Shown one piece after another: positions 31,622 to 43,394 of a stretch of 55,933 bases of DNA. Numbering within the stretch: position 1 is the stretch's first letter; every line of letters begins with the position of its first letter. Under the pieces are notes generated by a model. It was not told the origin of the DNA and searched no databases. It saw nothing but the letters and a program-made list of their open reading frames with translations. Both the position numbers and the translations under genes were made by a program. The stretch lies in the NCBI GenBank assembly GCA_023212695.1, contig JALCCG010000144.1, positions 1 to 55,933 of the forward strand, given 5' to 3'. This DNA is from Sporisorium sorghi. Taxonomy: Eukaryota > Basidiomycota > Ustilaginomycetes > Ustilaginales > Ustilaginaceae.

Positions 31622-33328
31622 ATTGACTGTCAGTGTGGTTGGGAAACAGGGAAATAGGGAAAAGGGGGTGGGTGGGTGTTGAAAAGAAGGCCTCCAGTAA
31701 GTATCACGTGTGATGCTTAACTTTCGCAGGCAAGGTCCCTGTAGAGCACGAGGGGAAGCAGGTCGCAAAAACGTCCCGAGGGGAGCAAAGATCGCAAAAT
31801 GTGGGAAAGTGGTCGGCATGCAGTTCTCTGTCTTCGTTCGCGTTGCACACTTTCGCAGCATCGTCCTCCGTAACCTGGTCGATAAGTCTTCCATCTGTTC
31901 TACCGGTTTTGCCACCTGATGTTGTGCTGTTCCTGCTTTTTTTTTTTTTTTTAGGTTCGTGCTGGGTGTCGCTCGTTCTGGTTGCATGTATGACAAATGT
32001 GCTGATCTGGTCGATTGGCGGTTTGGTCGAGTCGCTGTCGAACATTTCCCCTGCTGTAACGGCAGGACTCGTCACTGAATCACGAACGCTCTGTGCGGAA
32101 GCGTTCCGTCATGATCATGCTGTCAAAAGAAATCCTTGCCGTCGATGCCGGAATTGCTGCCTTCCGTTCCTTCCAAATCTTGCATCATGCCTTGCCAGCC
32201 TTCCGACTGCTGCCCTACCATATCTGCCCTTGCGTTTGCTCTCCTGATGATGACGATGGTGCTGCTGCTGTCGATGATGGACTACTTACGCTATGTATGT
32301 ATATGCGGTGAGGTCGAGTGTTGACTTGGAGGAGACGGAAGGAATGCATCGACATCCACGCTCGCTCGCCTTCGCAGTCACCCGCCAAAATTCGCAAAGT
32401 CTTTTTTTTTCCTTGCGAAGAGCTTCGAGCAAACTAACATTCTATGCCGAAAAAATTGAGCCCCTTGCCTTCTCCTCGATTTTGAGAGGGAGACATTTCT
32501 GCGAAGATTGGGCGGTGAAGAAACGAGAGCGTGGGAGTTTTTCACACGTGACCTGAAAATGCCATCTGGGGCAGGCAAGAGAAAGAGGAAATTCGCCCGG
32601 CTGCTGCGACTCGCTCGTGGATTTCAGCGCTTGTCACAGCTCAAGGCTACGGAAGCAGCTCGAGACTGGCGAGCAATGGGACCGTCGATTCAACAGCGCT
32701 TCAGTGTGTCAAGTCTGGAGCTCAGATCTGGAGCTCGAAAGTGGTCTTCGGAAGCGGCTGCTGCGAGCCAAGCAAGGCCTGAAGGCTCTCGTCGCTATCG
32801 CATCTTCTCTCTGCTCCCACCAGTAACTCTCAAGACCATACTCTAGCCAAGGTAAGCTCGACATCCGACCACTTCTCGACATACATCATCTCAGGACAAT
32901 CCCGGCACTGCGATCCAATCTCGAACCGTACCGCCAAGGCTGTCAGTTTCGCAGTATCGTTCTTCTCGACAAATCGACAAAGTATCGTGCAGAGCTTGGT
33001 CCTGCTACACGACGCATCGAAGAGCAATCGACACGCTGCTGCAACAGCATCTAAGGAGACAACTTGACCTGTTGCTCTAGCTATTCAATCAGCATTCGAC
33101 CGACGAAGGAGCACCTTTCACACATCTAAAAGGCAACCGACAAAAGTGTTTAATTTGCATAGTCAGCCGCTCCCTCGAATCTTTTCTTCTACCGACCACC
33201 ACCTTGATCGCATCGCAGTTGCCGGATTGTCCTCAGAACCACCAACTCCGGCTATCACAACATGTTGATTGCAGTCTCTAACTCTCGACCAATCTTCCGA
33301 CATCTGTTTCTTGCACCCGACCTAAAAG
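31622..33328. other. Divergent region between two ribosomal protein genes
   Basis: 1.7 kb shared 5' region of eL30 and eL37. It contains a poly-T run near 31938, homopolymers and no recognised gene. A CTGACAG|TC acceptor-like site lies just upstream of the eL30 ATG, so a 5'-leader intron is possible but unproven. Confidence 0.5.
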
Positions 33329-34079
33329 ATGACGAAGGGTACCACCTCTTTCGGTAAGCGACAGTAAGTATCACTCGTCGACATGACGCATCGCCTATTC
33401 GCACACTGCAGAGCTCAGCAAAGGAGGTCGCACATGAAGCAGACGGACATACTTCAAGATGGACACGACTCGATGGACAATTCAATCGCCGGACAAGATT
33501 GTTGCGACCATTGTTGTGCATTCGGAACGGAACATCGAAGGCGTTGGGCTGCAATGTGGTTGAAGGCAAGATAGCGCAAGCGGTGGGCAGCTTCAGACTA
33601 TGTCAGCACATTCGCGCCACCTTGCAAGGCGGCAGGTTGGTGGGATGGGAGAGCATTCAGCCAGACATCGCGGTCCGAACAGCAGGCATCACCAGCACAG
33701 GGACAATCATCATGGCAGTGACGCAGGAGATGGAAACGACACTTTGCTTCATACGCAGTGTGCGAATACGATCGCACCAACAAGTTACCGTCAGAGCAAC
33801 TCGCTCACCACATCCTCTCCATCCTAACCGCTTCCACTGAACAGCACCAAGACGCACACCGTCTGCCGACGATGCAACGCGCGTGCCTTCCACCGTCAGA
33901 AGAAGGTGTGCGCTTCGTGCGGTTACCCCTCGGCCAAGATCCGCTCGTACGAGTGGGGCCAGAAGGCTAAGCGCAGAAAGACCACCGGTACCGGCCGCAT
34001 GCGCTACCTCAAGAACGTCAGCCGCCGCGCCAAGAACGGTTTCCAGACCGGCGCCCCGGGCAAGAAGGTCGCCGCCTAA
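33329..34079 (+). CDS. RPL37: 60S ribosomal protein eL37 (spliced)
   Basis: Zinc-binding large-subunit protein of 89 aa. Exon 1 (33329-33363) encodes [11 protein letters not shown] plus two bases. A GTAAGT donor opens a 481-nt intron (33364-33844) with a CTAAC branch site at 33824-33828 and acceptor GAACAG. Exon 2 (33845-34079) completes His and continues [20 protein letters not shown], with the zinc ligands as C-x2-C then CASC, and ends APGKKVAA. The junction [14 protein letters not shown] is exactly the family sequence. I looked in the long intron for box C/D signals of an intronic snoRNA and saw none convincing. Confidence 0.97.
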
Positions 34080-34718
34080 ACATGTGGAACTTTTTCTTCA
34101 CTTGTGTCTTTCTGTTCCGCGCTCTCGTTTGCACTTTCGTTCGGCGCCCGGCGCCTCCAGCATATCCACCCCTTCTCGATTGCGACTTCGCCTTCGCATC
34201 GAGCTTCCACCAAAAAAAAAAACTCGGACCTGTTCATCTTTCTCGGATCGTGACTCTGCATCAAAAATTCCAAGCACAGCACGGCCAAGGGCGAGACGGA
34301 TGCGAACACCGGTCTTGCGTCAAGTGTCCAGCCCTCTCGAGGTCGGCTTCTTGTCGCGTTGTACATCACAATCCGCCCAACAGCACTATCCTCATTTCAC
34401 AATCTCTCTCTTCACTCCCCCCCGTGTCGCCCTTGCACAAAATACATGACTTTTCAGATCTCATCACACGTCTGCGTCGGTTCTTTGAGTTGCTGGAAGC
34501 ACGGCGTATGAAGACCGTGTTGCGAGCAGCGGTGCAGCACGGAGTGGTGTCACACGACATACGGCAGCGGTGGTCAGATCCGTGTTGACAACGTGTGGGA
34601 GGTAGTGAGATTGCGTTCTACGATGGCAGGGACTGTTCTTCGTACAGAGGATGTGCCAGGACGATGCGGTGATACACTGTTGTGCTCGAAACGAAAGTGG
34701 TGGAAAGTGGCCTGTGAT
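34080..34718. other. Convergent region eL37 / LEO1
   Basis: 3' flanks of two convergent genes. No gene is supported; short frames have no domain. Confidence 0.55.
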
Positions 34719-36591
34719 CTATTCTTCGTCGCTCTCAATGATGCGCTTCTTCTTGGCGATGGTCTGACTCGCTGATGGAGCAGCAGCAGGGTCGTCGTCA
34801 CCTTGCGCGTCCTGCTCGTCTTCATCGGAAGAGAAAGCGGGCTCGGGCCTGCGCGGCTTGTTCTTGCCCTCGCCTGCCGCCGCCTTCTTCCTAGCGCGTT
34901 CGGCCTCCTCGATCTTCTGTTCGGCCAGCTCCATCTCGTCGGGCTCGTCGTCGACCTCCATCGCATCTTCATCCTCCGAGGAGCGCTTCTTCTTACGTCG
35001 ACCACCACCGCCACGACCCTGGCCGTCCTCGTCATCGTCATCGTCACCCTCGTCATCGACGATGAAGCCGTCATCATCGTCTTCAGCATAGCGCTGCGAG
35101 GCAGCAGCCCGCTTGCTACCACCTCGCGCACCACCGATAACGTCGTCCGCTGCGCCACCGAGGTCGCTCTCGTCGCTGTAGTAGTCGGCGTTGCGCGGGC
35201 CGGCGCCGGCCTTTCTGCCGGCAACGTAGCGGCTCCTGCGGCGCGAGTCGACGTCGAACATGTCGTCGTCGAACTTGCCGCTCTTGCGGTCCTCCTTCTG
35301 GCGTTCGCGGATGCGCTTCTTCTCGGCGTCTTTGAGCTCCTTCTCGATGCGGGCTTTTTCGACCTCCGGGTCCATCGCGCCCGCGCCTGCAGCGGTGGCG
35401 ACGACACGTGCAGTCTTCTGGAACCGAAGCGCCTTGGCGATGCGGCGGTGCGTCTCGGACTGCGTATCGGCGGGGGTGAAGGCGAGCGAGCCCGCGATGG
35501 GGCCTTGCGACTCCATGACCTGCTCGCGCTCGTGCGGCACCACGAGGTACGACAGCGACTGCGCCGGTCGGTTCGCCGAGCCGCTCGAGCCCATCGGCAT
35601 GCTCTGTGTCGCCTGTCTCAGCAGCTGCGACGAAGGGCCCGCCGCCGCTTGCGAGCCGGCTCCGAGTTGCTGCGGCGTGTTGGTGCCCGTATTGACCGTT
35701 GAGACGCGCCCCTTTTCCGTCTGCTGCGTGATGTCGAACAGCTCGCTGCCGACTTGGAGCGACATGGTGCCGTCGCTCCAGCGCACGATGCGCGCGTTCG
35801 ACTCGGGCACCCTCGCACCGTCCTCATCCACCTCGTCCGTGTACCGCCAGCGAATTGTGTTCGACGTACGCAGCAGACTCGCCGCACCGACATCGTTGCC
35901 AAACCCAGAGTTGAAGCCTTCGTCCAGCAGCATCTTTTCTTCGAGCTCGTCGTCCCACGTATCGGCGTCAAAGGGCGTGGTGACGTAGCGCAGGAAATGC
36001 GGTATCCTCGCGAGCCAGTGCTCCTTTGTTCTGCGCACGGGCAGCTGCGGAAGCGCGAGGTGGGCGACCTCGATGTTATCATCGGGTTGCAGGTCTTCCT
36101 CCTCGTCCTCCTTGTATTCGAGCTGGCGGCGCGCGTCGTCGTCGAGCTCTTGCGAGCCTTCGCGGCCGTACGGGCTGCCGCTTCGGGAGGATCGATCGGA
36201 GCGACCATCGGCTCCACGGACGGGCGAGGATGGGTCGAGCGGCGGCGGAGCGGTCAATCCGTTCGATCCGGTAGGGGGCGGTGAAGCTGAGGCGGACGCA
36301 ACACGCTGTCGAGGTCGGCGCACTTTGCGGCGAACGCCTTGGTCCTCGTCATCTTCGTCATCGTCGTTGTCATCACCGCCGTTGACGGGAGCGGATTGCT
36401 CGGCTGCTTCGTCGTTTTGTTTGGTGGTGCTTCTTGAGACGGCGCGCACTTGCTCCTCGTCCTCGTCCTCGTCGTCGTCGTCGTCGTCTCCGAACAGAGC
36501 ATCTTCGAGATTGCCTTTAGCAGGCTCAGCTGTTGTTGTTGCTGGTTGTGGTGAAGCAGCTGCAGGCGATGTTGCGGCTGGCTCGGTGTTA

Positions 36592-36623
<32 letters not shown>

Positions 36624-36653
36624 GGTGTTTGCAGCCTCGTCGCGGTCCGACAT
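34719..36653 (-). CDS. LEO1: Leo1, RNA polymerase II-associated Paf1 complex subunit
   Basis: A 644-aa nuclear protein that, with Paf1, Ctr9, Cdc73 and Rtf1, travels with elongating RNA polymerase II and supports histone modification. After a poly-Ala start (residues about 9-21) and an Asp/Glu-rich, Ser-rich N-terminus comes the Leo1 domain at about 195-375 (IEVAHLALPQLPVRRTKEHW, FLRYVTTPFDADTWDDE, NTIRWRYTDE, IVRWSDGTMSLQVGSELFDI). The C-terminal 250 residues are highly charged, with acidic and RKKKR patches, and end in KKKRIIESDEE, as in other Leo1 proteins. ATG at 36653; no intron needed. It shares a 467-bp divergent promoter with MGM101. Confidence 0.94.
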
Positions 36654-37120
36654 GGTGGGCTGAGGGCGGGTCTGTGCGGACAGACAAGAAGCGTGACTGT
36701 CCTGTTGCGCTTCGTCGGTCGCTAAGATCGATCTATACAGTTCCTGTAGTTAGCAACTGTCTTTGTGGTTGATGCCGAGATGAAGCTTTTCTTCCCGTTG
36801 CGCAGCGCGTGCGTTTGACGTGAAGCGAAAATTGGAATTCCTATCGCGCGAGAAGAGACAAATGCACGGCTTTTCTGCGTGACTTAGCCTCCACACTGGC
36901 GCTGTGCAGTCACCGACGAACTTCATAACGACTTGAAGACGTGCGAATCTTGTCGTTCTTCCTCCCACCACCACAAACACCAAGCCACGAGTCGCTCCTC
37001 TTGAAGCAGATCTCCTCTCGTAGAACCCACAAAACTCGCAGCAAGAATCGGCGAACAGGTTGCACTCAACACCCTTCATCTCTTCCTTCGCATTCCACTC
37101 AGAGCAATTATTGGCCCACG
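36654..37120. promoter_or_regulatory. Bidirectional promoter LEO1 / MGM101
   Basis: 467 bp between the two start codons must hold both promoters and leaders. No individual element is confidently recognised. Confidence 0.5.
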
Positions 37121-38083
37121 ATGAGGACGGTCCTAGCATCGTTTGCCCGCACCACATTGCGACAGAGCCCGCTCAATGCATCCGCAAGAACGTTCTGCTC
37201 GGCATCGGCTCCTGCCTTGAGCTCTCGCGCTCGAAGCTATTCGAAGCAGCAACCAGTGGCACGAACAGGTCTCAAGGATTTGCACCCGCTGCCCGAGTCG
37301 ATGCGCGAGCAGCTCGAGAACGCCGACGCACCGGAAGAGCCTTACACGTCCACAGGTAACTCGAATGACCCCGCCGCCCACTCGAGCCGACCGGCTGCTC
37401 AGCCAGCTGAGCCGGAAGTCGATCCAAGCGTAGCTGCCCCCGGTCTGGTCAATGGATCATCTACAAGCAACGGATCGACGTCTGCCTCCAACGGCTCTTC
37501 CAGCGTATCCACCTCGTCTGGCACCACATCGGTCCCGCCCAGCAACATCTCGGAAGAGTGGGGAACCAGCTTTGCAGGGCTCGGCGAGCGCTCGTTCAGC
37601 AGAGAGGCGGTCGAGGTGCTCATGGCGCCCGTCAATGAAGCCGATGTCGAGATCAAGCCCGACGGCCTCATCTACCTGCCCGAGATCAAGTACCGCCGCA
37701 TCCTCAACCGCGCCTTTGGACCGGGTGGATGGGGGATGGCGCCTCGCAGCGAGACCAACGTGGGCCAAGGCATCGTGAGCCGCGAGTGGGTGCTCATCTG
37801 CCAAGGACGCTTTGTTGCCACAGCGAGAGGCGAGCAGGAGTTTTTTAAACCGTCGGGAGTGCCCACGGCGTCGGAGGGGGCCAAGTCGAATGCGCTGATG
37901 CGCTGCTGCAAGGACCTGGGCGTGTCTTCGGAGCTGTGGGATCCTCGGTTCATTCGACAGTTCCGCAAGAAGCACTGCGTCGAGGTGTGGGCGCAGGACA
38001 CGGCGGGTAAGAAGAAGAAGCTTTGGCGTCGCAAGGATGACCCGCCGTTTGAGTATCCTTGGAAGGAGACGGGCACTGCTTGA
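37121..38083 (+). CDS. MGM101: Mgm101, mitochondrial genome maintenance protein
   Basis: A 320-aa Rad52-related single-strand annealing protein needed for mtDNA repair and maintenance in yeast. The start at 37121 ([20 protein letters not shown]) gives a clear Arg/Ser presequence; upstream in-frame sequence has no ATG context or similarity. Residues about 60-140 are a Ser/Thr/Pro-rich linker. The conserved core then begins at about residue 145: [94 protein letters not shown] and a Lys-rich end ([20 protein letters not shown]). All core blocks are intact. Confidence 0.95.
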   Translation: MRTVLASFARTTLRQSPLNASARTFCSASAPALSSRARSYSKQQPVARTGLKDLHPLPESMREQLENADAPEEPYTSTGNSNDPAAHSSRPAAQPAEPEVDPSVAAPGLVNGSSTSNGSTSASNGSSSVSTSSGTTSVPPSNISEEWGTSFAGLGERSFSREAVEVLMAPVNEADVEIKPDGLIYLPEIKYRRILNRAFGPGGWGMAPRSETNVGQGIVSREWVLICQGRFVATARGEQEFFKPSGVPTASEGAKSNALMRCCKDLGVSSELWDPRFIRQFRKKHCVEVWAQDTAGKKKKLWRRKDDPPFEYPWKETGTA

Positions 38084-38944
38084 GCGAGAAGCAGCAACTC
38101 GATAGCAGTACTAAACTTCCCTCAATCTCAAAACACAATGCTCCTATGATTCACTACTCAATATCTGTTCTTGATCGATTCTTGGCGTGAGATGAGAAGA
38201 GGTGTTTGGCGTGAGCTACCTGCTTGGCGCCTTGTGCAAAGTGATGGTGAATGGGCGAATGACTGTCGATCACGACCGGACGCACACCCGATTCGTGATT
38301 GATCGAGAGAGGGATTTTGAAATTTGCCAGCGCAGAGGCCATCTTTTTTTTTTTTTTTTTTTTTCGAGTCGCCAAAGAGAGAGCGGGCTGCTGCTGCTTT
38401 TTGTATTTTCGAGCTGAAATTTGCATCCGGAGAGGCTGGCTGAGAGTGTGACTGAGTGACTTGAGTGACAGATTGACCGTACGAAACAAGCTTTTCAGCG
38501 ATAGAAATGCGCACCGTTTCGTGACGTTGATTCGTCGCTCTGTCCAATCAGACTCGCTTCGAATGCGTCACCATCTTTCGTTCCAACTCGATACCATCTC
38601 GAGACGCTCTCACGACATCGCACTCTCTTGTGATCGCATGCTCAAGCACGATCTCTTTCTTCTTGCGCTTTGCAGCCAACGACCTCGATCAAATTCGCAA
38701 GTTCCTCTTGCGCATCCAACGCTCAAACGGATCATCTCTCTACACAACGTACAATCACTCGTTCAAATCGGAACCTACGATCACCCCGTGCAGAAGATTC
38801 GGATAGATCAGTCAGGTCGAGTCTTGTTTTCAAGCAACCCCCACCACACCATCTCCTGGACAGCATCTTGGCATAGGCACTAGGGCTCGAACAATCCTAG
38901 TCTGCCTTTCGAAATCTGTTCTGATCACCCCCATCACCTTCAGC
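38084..38944. other. Intergenic region MGM101 / eIF4E-binding gene
   Basis: Holds a 21-nt poly-T run (38344-38364) and the 5' leader of the next gene. No gene is supported. Confidence 0.55.
38344..38364. repeat. Poly-T tract (21 nt)
   Basis: Uninterrupted T run in the 3' flank of MGM101. Confidence 0.9.
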
Positions 38945-39032
38945 ATGGCAGCCGGACCACCGCCAGGTCTCGGCATGGCAGCACCATCAGCTGCAGCATT
39001 ACCACCCAACCCATTCGGTGTAAACGGCTCCC

Positions 39033-39073
<41 letters not shown>

Positions 39074-41094
39074 GCCCACAAATCGCCTCTCGCACACCAT
39101 GCCGCTGTTCAACCAACAGCTCCGTACCAACGCCCTGCCGACTGCCCTCGACTCTACAGCAGGGGCATGCTCCTAGCCTACAGCTCCTCAGCCTTGGTCG
39201 CCAGACCTACCCACATGGCCTCTCTCCGCGACTGGTACGGAGAGTGGGAGCCTTACCACCACAAATCCACCTACAACTACCGCGACACGCCACGACGAGG
39301 CCACGCAGACGACTCGGCATCCCACGCAGCCGAGGGCGAAGACGGCGCCAACAATGGCGGCATCATTGGAGGCGCTCTCGGAGGTTTTGGCCCCAGAAGG
39401 GAACGCGCAGGTGCTCGCTTTGGCGGCAGAAGAAACGAGGACCGTGATCGCGGTGAGGGTCTTCGATTGGGCGAAGTGAGCGGTCGTCGTGTCGCTCCTG
39501 CTGGCAAGAATCCGTTCGGACAGATTTCGGCAAGCGGCACTTTCAAACCTGCAGGCACACCGGGCGGTCGCGGTCCTCCTCGAGACGGTCACCCTGACTC
39601 TCTCGGTGAAGGACGTCGCTCTGGCATGGGCGAGCGCTCCACTTCCTACGGCAAGGACAGGATGCGCGACATGCTTCCAGACGACAGGAGGCGTGACCCC
39701 GCTCGCGACAGACGTCGTGGCGAACGCGGTCTGGACGCGGACGAGAGTCGCGAGGAGGGAGAGATCATCGACTCGCCCCGCACTCGCCGCACTGGTGGCG
39801 CCGACACTGCTTCCGATTGGCGAAGACCTGGCGACCGAGACCGTGCCGGTCCCTTTTCCAGCATCGCATCCGATCGCCTCCGCCCCAGCGAGCGACGCGG
39901 TGCTCAGCGCTCTGGCGGTGCTCCCTGGGCTGGCGATGCCGACGACAACCCAGCCTGGCTCGAGGATGACTCGGAGCCTTTGCCTGTCGACAACCGCGCT
40001 CCATTCGGTCAATTCGGTAGCCGCCGCAGGGAGGGTGATGGTCTCGATGATTCGCGCGGCGACGACACAGCAGGCGCCATCGACAGCATCCAGGCATTCA
40101 AGGCGCAGATGAAGGAGCGAGAACGTCGCGAGAGGCTCGCCAGAGGTGAACCCGAGCCCGCGGACAACACGGGTGCATTTGAAGGCGCTCGAGGCGCATC
40201 CATCGGCGTGGACCGCGATGCCTCTGGCGAGTATCCATTTGGCAGCGAAGCGGCCTCGCAACAATCCGAGATGGAGGCGATCCGTCAAGAGATGATCGCC
40301 GCTGCCAACCAGCGCTCCTCTTCGGGCGGCGCTTCGCTGTACGACAGCATCTCGACCAGTCACGGTGGTCCTGGCGCCGAAGGAGCAGGCCCGCCCGGAT
40401 TGCCGGTCAGATCCAGTCGATTCGCACGCTTCTTCGACGGAAGAGGCGCACCTCCGCGTGACCCACAGGCTGCCGCGCTCGCTGCACAGCAAAAGATGCT
40501 CGAGTCTATGGGCAATCGTGGCTCGGATGACAGCAAGGACGCATCGGCCAGCTCGCAAACTCCTCAGTCGCCCCCGAACGCCTCGTCTTCGTCGTCGATC
40601 GACATCTCCAAGCTGTTTAGCAAGACTTCGATCGGCGACAAGGCCGATGGTGGCGCGCAGAAGGATGCCTCGGGCAAGAACGTTTCAGAGGCGGACCAGC
40701 AGAGCATGCAGAAGCTCATGGCCATGTTGCAGGGAGGCGGTGCTGGCGGTAGTGGCACCGGCACACCTACGCCAGGTAAAGGTGCTGATGCGGAATCGGC
40801 CGATCGGCTCAAGGAGCTTCTGCGCAGCCAGGGACGTGGCGAGGATGGTGCCAACGAACGCCCTCGAAGCATTGTTTCTCCAGGAACGTCGTCGGCTGAG
40901 GCGCAGCATCACCACGGCGGTCTGGACGCTCGATCGCCTCTGCCTTACCATCAACAGCAACAGCACCCGCACCAACACCAGCGAGAATCGAGCACGTCGT
41001 CTGCGCTTGGACAGCATCACCAGCAGATGCCTCCTCAGCAGCAGCATCAACAACAGCAACAGCAACAGCATGAGCAGTATCCGCAGTATCAGCA

Positions 41095-41126
<32 letters not shown>

Positions 41127-41917
41127 GATCCGAGTCTCCGGCTATCGGCGGTGCTGGAGGTGCCTTCAACGATCCTCGTCAGCAACTGGGTGGTCTCGCT
41201 TCTCCCACCAGCCCCGGTGGACCTGGTGTTGGATCGCCTGGCGGCCCTGGCGCACCGGGCATGGGCGGGTTCGGCGGCTTCCCCGGCGGGATGCCTGGAC
41301 GACCGCCTCCTCCCGGCATGGATCCGCGTCTGATGGCCCGTCCGCCCATGGGCGGTCCTGGCTTCCAGCAGATGCCGCCGCACATCGCTGCCAGTCTCGG
41401 CCTCGCGCGTGGACCGCTGCCGCCGGGGATGGGCAACATGCCCCCACCTCCTCCGATGGTCGGTGGACCACGTGGGTCCAACGGCGCCTTCCCGCCTGGC
41501 TTTGCTCCGTTCCCGCCCGGTGGCCGCCCTCCGCCGCCTGGGATGCCGCCGCAGCTGTACCAGCAGCTGATGAGCATGCCGCCGCACATCCAGCAGCAGG
41601 TGTTGGCTGGGCAAGGTTTCCCTCCGGGTATGCCGATGGCGCCCAGGTCGCCGTACGATATGCCGGGTACGCCGGGTAGTCAGAATGGTGCGAGCGAGGT
41701 TGGCAGGTCGCAGTCTCCTGCAGCGGCGCAGCAGTTCCCGTACTACGCGATGCAGCAGGGTCCGCCGGGCGGAGGCGCGTCGCCGCACCCGCAACAGCCG
41801 CAGCAGCAGCAGAACCAGCAGCAGCAGCAGGCGGCGGTCAATGTGGGGCCGCATGCGATGAATGGGGCTAACCTCATGGCGCTGTTGAGTGGGGGTAGGA
41901 ATACGCCTTCTTCGTAA
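38945..41917 (+). CDS. Putative eIF4E-binding protein (4E-T/Eap1-like)
   Basis: A 990-aa, largely disordered protein. Near the N-terminus, after a 14-residue poly-Ala run (31-44), is Tyr71-Ser-Arg-Gly-Met-Leu-Leu77, an exact match to the canonical eIF4E-binding motif Y-x4-L-hydrophobic. A conserved-looking tail follows (HMASLRDWYGEWEPYHHK). This order resembles 4E-T and fungal eIF4E-binding regulators that repress translation or promote mRNA decay in P-bodies. The middle is rich in Arg, Asp and Gly, including EEGEIIDSPRTRR and FGQFGSRRREGDGLDD. The C-terminal third has long Gln runs (about 690-730) and a Pro/Gly/Met-rich stretch, features of granule-forming RNA regulators. No folded domain is seen, so the function rests on one short motif and composition. 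Confidence 0.55.
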
Positions 41918-42128
41918 AGGAAGGGGGAGCGATGTTGTTGGAGCTTTCTCTTTGCGTTGTGTCGTTGTCTCATGATGTTGATTTCTGGTTTTCGAGTTTC
42001 AAGTTCTTTCTTTCTTTCCTGATTGTTCGGGGTCGTTTGGGTCTGTGACGAGTTCTGACTGATTGCAGTGTGATCTGGCTTGGCTTCTGATTGCAGTGTG
42101 GCTAGACATGACACGCGATGGATGTGAA

Positions 42129-43394
42129 TCACCCCTTCAACTGCTCATTAAACTCCCTGCCAATCAACATCCTCCTAATCTCCTGCGTCCCCGCTCCCAC
42201 CGTATACAACCGGGCATCCCTCCAGAACCTCGCCACGGGGTACTCGTTCGTATACCCGTTGCCGCCGCACATCTGCATGGCCTCGCTCGTGATTTCCACG
42301 CACCTATCGGACGCATACAAAATAACACCCGCGCAATCTCTCCTGCTGACCTGGCCGCTATCACAAGCGCGCGCGACGGCGTACACGTAGCTGCGGGCTG
42401 CGTTGAGGCGCGTGTACATATCCGCGATCTTGCCCTGGATGAGCTGGAAGTGGGCGACGGGCTGGTTGAACTGTTTCCTCTCGTGTGTGTAGTGGAGTGC
42501 GTAGTCGAGGGCGGCTTGGGCGATGCCGAGGGGGCCGCCGGAGAGGACGAGGCGTTCGAGGTCGAGGCCGGACATGAGTACTGCTGCGCCGCGGTTGACT
42601 TTGCCTAGGACGTTGGAAAGGGGTATGGGGCAGTTGTCGAAGTGGATCGGGGCGGTGTCTGAGCCGCGCATGCCGACTTTGTCCAGCTTCCTCGCCACCT
42701 CAAAGCCCTCCGTGTCGCGATCGACGAGGAACGCGGTGATGCCCTTGCTCCCTGCGCCGGGGTCCGTTTTGGCATACACGATGAATACGGACGCAAGCGG
42801 TGCGTTGGTGATCCACATCTTGGCGCCGTTCAGCCTCCAGCCGTCCCCCTGGCGCGTCGCGGTCGTCGTCATGGATACAACGTCAGATCCCGCGCCCGGC
42901 TCGCTCATCGCCAAACTCCCGACTTTCTCCCCACTGATCAGGTCGGGTAGATACTTCGCTTTCTGTTCCGGGGTGCCGTGCCGCTGGAGCTGGTTAACGC
43001 ATAGGTTCGAGTGCGCGCCGTAGCTCAGCCCCACACTGCCCGAGGCGCGCGACAGCTCCTCCATCACAAGCGTGTGCTCGAAGTACCCCTTCCCCAACCC
43101 ACCCAGCGACTCGGGGACAGTGATGCCCAACAGACCCATCGCGCCCAGCTTACGCCAGATCCCAGGTGGCGAGGCGTTGTCGCGGTCGATCGCGGCCGCA
43201 GTCGCCGGCGGGAGCTCGGCCGACACAAAGGCGCTGACGGCATCGCGCAGCTCGAGCTGGTCGTCGGTAAGGCCGGCGACGTGCGTGTTGTAGAACGTGG
43301 TGTAGGTGCGACGCGCTGCGAGGGTGGCGGGGGGAGCAGGAAGCGCACGCAAGGATGTCCTCCTGATCGCGGTGCGGAGTGCTGGCAGCGACAT
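42129..43394 (-). CDS. IVD: Isovaleryl-CoA dehydrogenase, mitochondrial
   Basis: FAD enzyme that oxidises isovaleryl-CoA to 3-methylcrotonyl-CoA in leucine breakdown. 421 aa from the ATG at 43394 (MSLPALRTAIRRTSLRALPA, a mitochondrial presequence). The acyl-CoA dehydrogenase layout is complete: an N-terminal helical domain, MSEPGAGSDVVSM and WITNAPLASVFIVYAKT in the middle domain, and the C-terminal helical domain ending MCGGNGYTNEYPV and VGAGTQEIRRMLIGREF. The SGLDLERLVLSGGPLGIAQ segment carries the catalytic Glu (about residue 280) in the position typical of IVD, which separates it from short- and medium-chain paralogues. The open frame upstream to 43595 was not used. Confidence 0.95.
   Translation of the reverse strand: MSLPALRTAIRRTSLRALPAPPATLAARRTYTTFYNTHVAGLTDDQLELRDAVSAFVSAELPPATAAAIDRDNASPPGIWRKLGAMGLLGITVPESLGGLGKGYFEHTLVMEELSRASGSVGLSYGAHSNLCVNQLQRHGTPEQKAKYLPDLISGEKVGSLAMSEPGAGSDVVSMTTTATRQGDGWRLNGAKMWITNAPLASVFIVYAKTDPGAGSKGITAFLVDRDTEGFEVARKLDKVGMRGSDTAPIHFDNCPIPLSNVLGKVNRGAAVLMSGLDLERLVLSGGPLGIAQAALDYALHYTHERKQFNQPVAHFQLIQGKIADMYTRLNAARSYVYAVARACDSGQVSRRDCAGVILYASDRCVEITSEAMQMCGGNGYTNEYPVARFWRDARLYTVGAGTQEIRRMLIGREFNEQLKG

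Noticed and set aside
33364..33844. Box C/D snoRNA inside the eL37 intron
   Set aside because: No paired RTGATGA and CTGA boxes with terminal stem were seen.
39188..40558. 456-codon frame opposite the eIF4E-binding gene
   Set aside because: Mirrors the biased codon use of the real gene; no motif.
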